From the NCBI GenBank assembly GCA_034430275.1, contig DAOUEW010000022.1:1-12127 (forward strand): a stretch of DNA of 12,127 nucleotides, given 5' to 3'. The stretch is from JAUVXJ01 sp034430275 (lineage in GTDB: Bacteria > Chloroflexota > Anaerolineae > UBA7937 > B3-Chlor). The notes under the pieces are model-generated. The model was not told the origin of the DNA and made no database searches. It saw nothing but the letters and a program-made list of their open reading frames with translations. Positions 1 through 4,987 of the stretch are shown piece after piece. The position numbers and the translations under genes were made by a program. Within the stretch, counting starts at the first letter, position 1. Every line of letters starts with the position of its first letter.

Positions 1-146
1 GCAGCGATGGACTCCTGGGCTTGTTTCACCAGCGAGGCGTGGTGGAGCGCGAGGAGTTCGGCGAAACCGGGATCACGGTGGAGGGCAAGGTACCGCAAGG
101 GCTGGCCGAGCGATTCGAGGCATACCTGGTGGGTGGGTCTTCTTGA
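1..146 (+). CDS. hflX: GTPase HflX, C-terminal fragment (5' part outside the window)
   Basis: An open frame enters from the left edge (first full codon at 3) and stops with TGA at 144-146, giving 47 residues. The pattern is a Gly-Leu-Leu stretch, then Leu-Phe-His-Gln-Arg-Gly, a Val-Glu-Arg-Glu-Glu run, Gly-Ile-Thr-Val, and a final Leu-Ala-Glu-Arg-Phe-Glu-Ala-Tyr. This matches the C-terminal domain of HflX, with its L..LHE.G.V segment and closing LA.R...Y. HflX is a ribosome-associated GTPase that splits stalled or hibernating 70S ribosomes. The GTP-binding domain is not visible, so the call rests on the tail only. No clear terminator follows. If correct, it lies one gene upstream of another translation-rescue gene, smpB. 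Confidence 0.78.
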   Translation, partial: SDGLLGLFHQRGVVEREEFGETGITVEGKVPQGLAERFEAYLVGGSS

Positions 147-634
147 GGGCGGTAATTGACCATAACTGAATAGTGCGAAGATCGATGTCATCACGATTCT
201 TGGCGTCCGTGATTGTGGGGTCGCGATGGACAAGCGAATGGTCGGGGCATCTTGGTCTCGCAGGTGAGCAGGGCTGCGTGGAAGCCGTAGATGGTGCCGG
301 CGTGAGCGGCGTCAGACAGGACGAGCGGTGGGTGCGTCGGGGCGTGAGACCAGATTGGGGTGATGGCACGGTGTCAGCGGCGCAGCGGCGAACTTCGGGA
401 GCGCTGGATGGTTTGGGGCCTCGGGACTGACGACAACGGGCAGTAGGGCATCTGGTAATCAGGGAGGTCCTTCTGCCCGACAGAGAAGTACTGGAATCGG
501 CTCGAGAGCCTGCCAGGGCCGCCCCGGAGTGGGTGCTGGCTGGGCCCGTCGGTAGAGTACGTGGAGCAGCGAGCGGATTCTGGCCTTGCAGGGGAGGGCC
601 AGAGGAAGCCAGGCGTATATTCACACTATAGATG

Positions 635-678
635 TTATGTAAATTGTATACACTGGGAGTCATATCTACTTTACATAA
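635..678. repeat. Spaced 9-bp perfect inverted repeat upstream of the protease operon
   Basis: TTATGTAAA at 635-643 is matched by its exact reverse complement TTTACATAA at 670-678, with 26 bp between. The arms lie in the AT-rich stretch 67-110 bp before the first protease start. Arm centres are about 35 bp apart. A paired operator for a DNA-binding protein is possible; so is chance in AT-rich DNA. A third copy of the same 9-mer occurs at 2008-2016. Confidence 0.45.
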
Positions 679-680
679 GC

Positions 681-697
681 ACCGCCACCAGGGCGGT
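681..697 (+). other. Small hairpin in the probable leader of the protease operon
   Basis: ACCGCC (681-686) pairs with GGCGGT (692-697) around a 5-nt loop, 47 bp before the first protease start codon. No T-tract follows, so it is not a terminator. It could be a leader-RNA structure or accidental. Confidence 0.3.
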
Positions 698-744
698 AGG
701 AGAGACTCGGTGGTCCATGTCACTCGTAGAGAACAAGTGAGACT

Positions 745-2028
745 ATGAATCGAAGCGAAAGAACGCGCTATGCTCGCACGGTGCTGCGGTTGCTGGTGCT
801 GGGCTACCTGCTCACGCTAGTGTGCTTGGTGGCCTACGGCGCTGGTTTCGCGGCTCAGTCGCTGGGCTACGGGCCCAGTGACCTGACGGCGATCCCTCAG
901 CGTGTGCTGCATCCGGCCGCCGGGGAGCCTCCGGAGTTTGGCATCTTCTGGGAGGCGTGGGGCTACGTGGAGCGGGACTTCTACGGGCCGTTGCCTGCCA
1001 CTGACAAGGACCTGGCCTACAGCGCCATCCGTGGCATGTTGCAGGCCGTGGGCGATCCTTACACCTATTTCATAGAGCCCAGCGACCACGAGATAGAGGA
1101 AGCTCAACTGGAAGGCCGCTACGGAGGCATAGGTGCCGAGTACGTGATGGAGAACGGCTATCTGGTGGTAGTGGCCGTTCTGGAGGATTCGCCCGCTGCG
1201 CTGGCCGGTGTCCGCACCGGCGACGTGATCGTGGCCGTCGATGGCACGGAGGTCCTGGGGTTGTCGCAGAACGAGGCCATTCTGCTCATCCGTGGCAAGG
1301 AGGTAGGGACCGAGGCAAAGCTCACCATTCTGCGCGAGGGTGAGGCGGAGCCCCTGACCATCACGGCGGTCAGACAGGAAGTGGAGGTGCCCACGGTGAT
1401 CTGGGAGCTCCAGGAAGGCGGGGTCGGCTACGTTCGTATCACCTTCTTTGGGGCCAGGACGAGGGGCGAGTTGAATGCTGCGCTGAAGGAGCTCAAGTCC
1501 AGCGGCGCCAATGAGCTGATCCTGGACCTTCGGGACAACCCGGGCGGAATGGTGACTGCGGCGGTAGACGTGGCGGGAGAGTTCATCGATACAGGGGTCG
1601 TCTTCTACGAACGTGACAAGGACGGCAACGACAAGGTGTACAACGCCCGGCGAGGCGGCGAAGCCACGAGCATACCCCTGGCGGTTCTGGTCAACCGTGG
1701 TACCGCCAGCGCCTCGGAGATCGTCGGTGGTGCCATTCAGGACCACGACTGCGGGATGCTATTCGGCGAGAGGACCTACGGCAAGGGCTCTCTTCAGAGC
1801 ATCCACGAGTTGAGCGACAACTCCGGCATCCACATCACTATCGCCCGGTGGCTCACGCCCAACCGCCACGAGATCGAGGGAGCGGGTTTGGTTCCAGACG
1901 TGGAGGTGATCCCGTCGGAGGAAGCCCTCGCCGAAGGCAGAGATCCCCAACTGGAGGCCGCGCTGGCCTACTTCGCAGCTCAGACCGCTGAGCTACGAGT
2001 CGACACCTTATGTAAACTCCCTACCTAG
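745..2028 (+). CDS. S41 family C-terminal processing peptidase (CtpA/Prc type), first of a tandem pair
   Basis: 427 aa serine protease of the tail-specific (CtpA/CtpB/Prc) family, which binds exposed C-termini through a PDZ domain and cleaves processively outside the cytoplasm. Residues about 12-36 form one hydrophobic segment after a basic N-terminus, so it is probably membrane-anchored with the catalytic part outside. An N-terminal S41 segment spans about 64-132, with Gly-Asp-Pro-Tyr-Thr at 103-107. A PDZ domain follows at about 138-200. The protease core begins near 225. The catalytic set is complete: Ser322 in the Thr-Ala-Ser-Ala-Ser-Glu motif, Lys347 (25 residues on, as in CtpB and Prc) in Gly-Lys-Gly, and Gln351. 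The start at 745 keeps the basic residues before the membrane segment; its Shine-Dalgarno is weak (GTGAG at 737-741). Length is normal. It has a paralogue immediately downstream. Confidence 0.95.
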   Translation: MNRSERTRYARTVLRLLVLGYLLTLVCLVAYGAGFAAQSLGYGPSDLTAIPQRVLHPAAGEPPEFGIFWEAWGYVERDFYGPLPATDKDLAYSAIRGMLQAVGDPYTYFIEPSDHEIEEAQLEGRYGGIGAEYVMENGYLVVVAVLEDSPAALAGVRTGDVIVAVDGTEVLGLSQNEAILLIRGKEVGTEAKLTILREGEAEPLTITAVRQEVEVPTVIWELQEGGVGYVRITFFGARTRGELNAALKELKSSGANELILDLRDNPGGMVTAAVDVAGEFIDTGVVFYERDKDGNDKVYNARRGGEATSIPLAVLVNRGTASASEIVGGAIQDHDCGMLFGERTYGKGSLQSIHELSDNSGIHITIARWLTPNRHEIEGAGLVPDVEVIPSEEALAEGRDPQLEAALAYFAAQTAELRVDTLCKLPT

Positions 2029-2035
2029 GAAAGGA
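2027..2035 (+). promoter_or_regulatory. Strong ribosome binding site of the second S41 peptidase
   Basis: AGGAAAGGA lies 5 nt before the ATG at 2041 and overlaps the stop codon of the preceding gene (TAG 2026-2028). It is much better than the site of the first protease, so the downstream copy may be translated more efficiently and the two are likely coupled. Confidence 0.65.
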
Positions 2036-2040
2036 TCCGT

Positions 2041-3228
2041 ATGCGTTTTCTCACGAGAGTTCTCCTCTTCGTGGTGCTGTCAGTGTTTTTGACCTGTTGT
2101 GCCTATCTGGGAGGGTACGGCACGGCCCTTGTCCTCCATCCTGCCCCACAGACGGCGGCGTCGGAGACTTCACAGGACGAGTTCAGGGTGTTCTGGGAAG
2201 CCTGGCGGATCGTGCAGGAGGAATACTATGCAGCGCCGGTCGAGCCGAGAGAACTGACCTACGGCGCCGTACGTGGAGCTGTTGCGGCTTTGGGAGACCC
2301 ATACACGTGGTTTGCCGATCCTGAAGAGGCTGAGCTGATCAAGGAACAGGCTGAGGGGCGCTATGCCGGGATCGGGGCCGTGGTCAATCAGAACGAAGCC
2401 GATAACGTGGTCATCGTCCATCCCTTCCCTGGTAGTCCCGCTGCCCAGAGCGGATTGCTGCCCGGCGACGTGGTGCTGGAGGTGGAAGGGACCAAGACCC
2501 AGGGCTTGTCGCTGGAGGACTCGGTGAGTTTGATCAGGGGGCCAGCAGGCACCTCGGTCCGTCTACTGGTGCAGCGCCAAGACGTCGAGGAGCCTTTCGA
2601 GGTGGAGGTCACACGAGCGGAGATCGAGATCCCCGTGGTCGAATACGAGCTCCTCGACGATGGGATCGCGTATCTCAAGATCAACAACTTCCACGCTCCC
2701 GCCCCTGCTCAGGTGCACGAGGGCCTCGTGACGCTCCTGGCTCAGGAGCCGAAGGGCCTGGTGCTCGACCTGAGGGACGACCCCGGAGGCCTGCTGACGG
2801 CCTCGGTGGACATCGCCAGCGAGTTCATAGCCGAGGGAGTGATCGTCACGGAGAGAGGCAGCAACGACCTGGAAGAGGAGCACGTTGCCGGGGGTGGTGG
2901 CCTGGCTACGGAGATTCCGCTCGTCGTGTTGGTGAACGGAGGTAGTGCGAGCGCATCCGAGATAGTGGCCGGGGCGATCCGTGATCACGGGAGGGGTATC
3001 CTCATCGGGGAAACCACGCTTGGCAAGGGAGCGGTGCAGAGCCCGCTGGATCTGAGCGATGGCTCCCACCTGCGGCTGACCATCGCCCAGTGGTTCACCC
3101 CCAGTGGCCAGCTCATCGAGGGCGAGGGTCTTGCTCCCGACATCGAGGTCACGTTGAGCGAGGAGGACCTCGTGGAGGGGCGGGATCCCCAGTTGGACAA
3201 GGCCATCAGCTACTTGCTGAGACGATAG
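2041..3228 (+). CDS. S41 family C-terminal processing peptidase (CtpA/Prc type), second of a tandem pair
   Basis: 395 aa paralogue of the preceding protease with the same architecture. A hydrophobic anchor or signal spans about 6-32. It contains Cys19-Cys20, but the residues before them do not make a canonical lipobox. An N-terminal S41 segment follows at about 48-113, with Gly-Asp-Pro-Tyr-Thr at 85-89. Next are a PDZ domain at about 122-178 and a protease core from about 207. The catalytic residues are all present: Ser304 in Gly-Ser-Ala-Ser-Ala-Ser-Glu, Lys329 in Gly-Lys-Gly and Gln333, in exactly the same spacing as the first copy. It starts 12 bp after its neighbour and ends 3 bp before smpB, so it sits mid-operon. 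The divergence between the copies, with both active sites intact, suggests separate substrates or a hetero-oligomer rather than a redundant or dead duplicate. Confidence 0.95.
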   Translation: MRFLTRVLLFVVLSVFLTCCAYLGGYGTALVLHPAPQTAASETSQDEFRVFWEAWRIVQEEYYAAPVEPRELTYGAVRGAVAALGDPYTWFADPEEAELIKEQAEGRYAGIGAVVNQNEADNVVIVHPFPGSPAAQSGLLPGDVVLEVEGTKTQGLSLEDSVSLIRGPAGTSVRLLVQRQDVEEPFEVEVTRAEIEIPVVEYELLDDGIAYLKINNFHAPAPAQVHEGLVTLLAQEPKGLVLDLRDDPGGLLTASVDIASEFIAEGVIVTERGSNDLEEEHVAGGGGLATEIPLVVLVNGGSASASEIVAGAIRDHGRGILIGETTLGKGAVQSPLDLSDGSHLRLTIAQWFTPSGQLIEGEGLAPDIEVTLSEEDLVEGRDPQLDKAISYLLRR

Positions 3229-3231
3229 TCT

Positions 3232-3690
3232 ATGGGCGAGAAGACCGTTGTCACCAATCGACGGGCCAGGCGCGAGTACTTCATCGAGGACACCTACGAA
3301 GCTGGTCTGGTGCTCACGGGGTCGGAGATCAAGTCCATACGCGCCGGGCGTGCTAACCTCCAGGATAGCTACGTGACCATCAGGGAGGGCGAGGCGTGGT
3401 TGGTGAACTCCCACGTCGCGCCCTACAGGCAGGCCAACGTACAGAATCACGAGCCCAAGCGGGATCGCAAGCTCCTCCTGCACCGACGGCAGATAGACAG
3501 GTTGGTGGGCCAGGTCCAGGCCAAGGGATACACCATCGTGCCTCTGCGTCTCTACCTCAAGAACAACCGCGCCAAGGTGGAGATAGCGCTGGCCAGGGGC
3601 AAGAAACTGTACGACAAGCGGGACGATCTGGCCAAGCGACAGGCTGAGCGAGACATAGAGCGGGCTCTACGGCGGTCGGGCTACGAGTAG
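3232..3690 (+). CDS. smpB: SsrA-binding protein SmpB
   Basis: 152 aa, full length for SmpB. This small basic protein binds tmRNA and brings it to stalled ribosomes for trans-translation. Visible family signatures are Asn-Arg-Arg-Ala-Arg-Arg at 9-14; the Glu-Ala-Gly-Leu-Val-Leu-Thr-Gly-Ser-Glu block at 23-32; Leu-Val-Asn-Ser-His-Val at 57-62; Arg-Lys-Leu-Leu-Leu-His at 79-84; and the C-terminal Gly-Lys-Lys-Leu-Tyr-Asp-Lys-Arg at 123-130. The last is followed by a basic, helix-forming tail that enters the empty mRNA channel. The ATG is 3 bp after the upstream stop and has no good Shine-Dalgarno, so translation is probably coupled to the protease gene. No tmRNA gene (ssrA) is apparent in the window. 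It ends convergently with hpt. Confidence 0.98.
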   Translation: MGEKTVVTNRRARREYFIEDTYEAGLVLTGSEIKSIRAGRANLQDSYVTIREGEAWLVNSHVAPYRQANVQNHEPKRDRKLLLHRRQIDRLVGQVQAKGYTIVPLRLYLKNNRAKVEIALARGKKLYDKRDDLAKRQAERDIERALRRSGYE

Positions 3691-3707
3691 CGGGGGTTTG
3701 ACCCCGC
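3690..3707 (+). terminator. Candidate hairpin between convergent smpB and hpt
   Basis: GCGGGG (3690-3695) pairs with CCCCGC (3702-3707) around GTTTGA, beginning at the last base of the smpB stop codon. The stem is GC-rich and well placed, but neither strand has a T-tract after it. It is a weak candidate for an intrinsic terminator and may only stabilise the 3' end. Confidence 0.35.
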
Positions 3708-3736
3708 GGGAGGGTCTGGCAAGGACGAGACCGTGA

Positions 3737-4321
3737 CTACTCTGGGGCCGCCTGCCCCTTGAGCAGTGCAAGGTAGGGCAAGTTGCGGTACCTCTCTCCC
3801 TGGTCGAGCCCGTAGCCAACGACGAAGACGTCAGGAAGGTCGAAGCCGATGAAGTCGAGGGGGAGATCCACGACACGGTTCGCCGGCTTGTTGAAGAGCG
3901 TACAGACCTTGAGGCTGGCAGGTTCGCGGCTCTTCAAGTGGGCCAGGATATACTCCATGGTCAGCCCGCTGTCGATGATGTCCTCCACTAGGAGCACGTG
4001 CTGGCCGGTGATGCTCTGGTCGAGGTCCTTCAGCAGTCTCACCGGCGACCTGGTCTGTAGATTCAGTTCGTACTTGCTGATCGCCATGTAGTCGGTGGTC
4101 ACCGGAATGGTGACGGCGCGCACGAGATCGGCCATGAAAGGTGTAACGCCCTTGAGGATGCCGATCAGACGCGGTTGGAGTCCCTGGTACTCCTCGGAGA
4201 TGGCCCCGCCCAATTCGCGAACTCGTCCCTGGATGTCATCGGCGGAGATGAGCACCTCTCCCATGCCGTCGGATGCGGGCCAGTCTTCGGATTCCAAGCC
4301 TCTTCGTCTGTCTACCATCAC
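3737..4321 (-). CDS. hpt: Hypoxanthine phosphoribosyltransferase
   Basis: Cytoplasmic purine salvage enzyme joining hypoxanthine or guanine (sometimes xanthine) to PRPP to give the nucleotide. Counting from the GTG at 4321 (194 aa), the loop Leu-Lys-Gly-Val is at 56-59. The PRPP-binding motif Val-Leu-Leu-Val-Glu-Asp-Ile-Ile-Asp-Ser-Gly is at 109-119, with the acidic pair 113-114 and probable base Asp117. Lys145 and the Asp-Val-Phe-Val-Val-Gly-Tyr-Gly base-binding strand at 164-171 follow, then Asp-Gln-Gly-Glu-Arg-Tyr-Arg at 173-179. The start is uncertain: an ATG at 4264 (Met20) fits the usual family N-terminus (about 175 aa) but lacks a Shine-Dalgarno. The GGAGGT at about 4336-4341 is too far from the GTG/ATG pair at 4316-4321. 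It is the last gene of the mobA-hydroxylase-mobB unit. Confidence 0.93.
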   Translation of the reverse strand: MMVDRRRGLESEDWPASDGMGEVLISADDIQGRVRELGGAISEEYQGLQPRLIGILKGVTPFMADLVRAVTIPVTTDYMAISKYELNLQTRSPVRLLKDLDQSITGQHVLLVEDIIDSGLTMEYILAHLKSREPASLKVCTLFNKPANRVVDLPLDFIGFDLPDVFVVGYGLDQGERYRNLPYLALLKGQAAPE

Positions 4322-4373
4322 GATTCCGAGCTGGTTACCTCCAGGTTCTTGGTTCCGGTTGACGCTCTCTACG

Positions 4374-4396
4374 GGGAGACACGGACGTTGTCTCCC
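4374..4396 (-). other. Hairpin between mobB and hpt
   Basis: GGGAGACA (4374-4381) and TGTCTCCC (4389-4396) form a perfect 8-bp stem with a 7-nt loop. The stem begins within the mobB stop codon (4396-4398) on the minus strand. No T-tract follows, so full termination is unlikely. Partial termination or mRNA processing and 3'-end protection between mobB and hpt is more plausible. Confidence 0.45.
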
Positions 4397-4902
4397 TACG
4401 GTTCATTCCCGCCAAGAAAGTGTTTTTCGATGAGGTCGGCGACCCCGGATACGTCGTCCAGCTCGAACTGAGGCACGCTCAAGTCGAAGGACTGATCCGC
4501 CACGATGGCGATCAGATTCTCCAAAGGAGAGACCAGCCCCGTGCCCTCTTCCCGGCGAGACACTTCGATCTTCTGCTTCGGTCCTGACTTGTACCCCTCT
4601 GTGATCACCAGTTCAACGTCGTCCAAATACGCTTCCACTATGTCTTCCAGGTCCATCTCCTGCTCGAGGCGCTTGATAACCGCTAGCTTCCTCGCTGAGG
4701 AGATCACGACGGTGTCGCTGCCGGCCCGGGCATGGCGCCAGGAGTCCTTTCCCGGTTGGTCTATGTCGAACTCGTGGGGATGATGCTTGATGGTTCCGAT
4801 CCTGAAACCTCTCCTCTTCAGTTCTGTGATCAGCTTCTCCAGAAAGACGGTCTTGCCCACACCGGACCAGCCTACCACAGACACGACGGGTGGGAGCTTC
4901 AT
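4396..4902 (-). CDS. mobB: Molybdopterin-guanine dinucleotide biosynthesis protein MobB
   Basis: 168 aa P-loop GTP-binding adaptor, thought to help MobA attach the nucleotide to molybdopterin. The Walker A motif Gly-Trp-Ser-Gly-Val-Gly-Lys-Thr is at 11-18. The family-typical Lys-His-His-Pro-His (39-43) leads into the Phe-Asp-Ile-Asp-Gln-Pro-Gly-Lys-Asp-Ser segment (45-54). The hydrophobic strand ending Val-Ile-Thr-Glu-Gly-Tyr-Lys (99-105) carries the Walker-B-like region. I chose the ATG at 4902 because AGGAAGG (4910-4916) is 7 nt upstream. A frame extending to 4938 would add 12 residues without family similarity. It lies 85 bp downstream of the molybdenum hydroxylase gene and 74 bp before the longest hpt frame, co-directional with both. 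Confidence 0.93.
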   Translation of the reverse strand: MKLPPVVSVVGWSGVGKTVFLEKLITELKRRGFRIGTIKHHPHEFDIDQPGKDSWRHARAGSDTVVISSARKLAVIKRLEQEMDLEDIVEAYLDDVELVITEGYKSGPKQKIEVSRREEGTGLVSPLENLIAIVADQSFDLSVPQFELDDVSGVADLIEKHFLGGNEP

Positions 4903-4987
4903 CGTGCCGCCTTCCTGTACCAGTCGCCTACCCACCACACGGACCCCGAGCGGATGAGAGGTGCCACGCTCTCGAGCGCATCCACGG

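Larger units (their letters stand above)
147..744. other. Intergenic region of about 600 bp without a recognised gene
   Basis: No frame here looks like a conserved protein. Open frames on both strands (plus 173-430, minus 723-73) have skewed, Arg/Pro/Ser-rich composition typical of antisense or non-coding GC-rich DNA. Small inverted repeats are present: CGGGCAG at 437-443 with CTGCCCG at 473-479; GGCTC at 499-503 with GAGCC at 506-510; TCTGGCC at 579-585 with GGCCAGA at 597-603. None is followed by a T-tract. The last 130 bp turn AT-rich (about 612-680), as expected for a promoter region of the protease operon. I could not place a -35/-10 pair with good spacing there. The region could hold a decayed gene, an undescribed RNA or only regulatory DNA. 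Confidence 0.5.

Noticed and set aside
185..370. Short stop-bounded minus-strand stretch with coding-like codon use (encodes Ala-Gly-Thr-Ile-Tyr-Gly-Phe-His near 290)
   Set aside because: It has no start codon in a useful place, only about 55 codons and no family match; possibly a decayed gene but not supportable.
173..430. 85-codon plus-strand frame in the intergenic region
   Set aside because: No ribosome binding site, biased Gly/Arg/Val composition and no recognisable domain; not enough to call a gene.
437..479. Possible T-box or riboswitch-like leader (7-bp stem and an AGGGAGGTCC stretch)
   Set aside because: The conserved T-box sequence is not present, no terminator follows, and it lies some 270 bp before the next gene.
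73..723. 216-codon minus-strand frame across the left intergenic region
   Set aside because: It runs antisense into the hflX tail, is rich in Pro/Ser/Arg/Thr without pattern, and has no convincing ribosome binding site.
817..1746. 309-codon minus-strand frame opposite the first protease
   Set aside because: It lies wholly within a convincing protease gene with a complete catalytic set; the composition looks like a shadow of that gene.
2086..2100. Lipoprotein signal in the second protease (Cys19-Cys20)
   Set aside because: Residues before either Cys (Phe-Leu-Thr or Leu-Thr-Cys) do not fit the usual lipobox; a plain membrane anchor is more likely.
2563..3483. 306-codon minus-strand frame spanning the second protease and smpB
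   Set aside because: It overlaps two unambiguous genes on the other strand and shows no recognisable domain.
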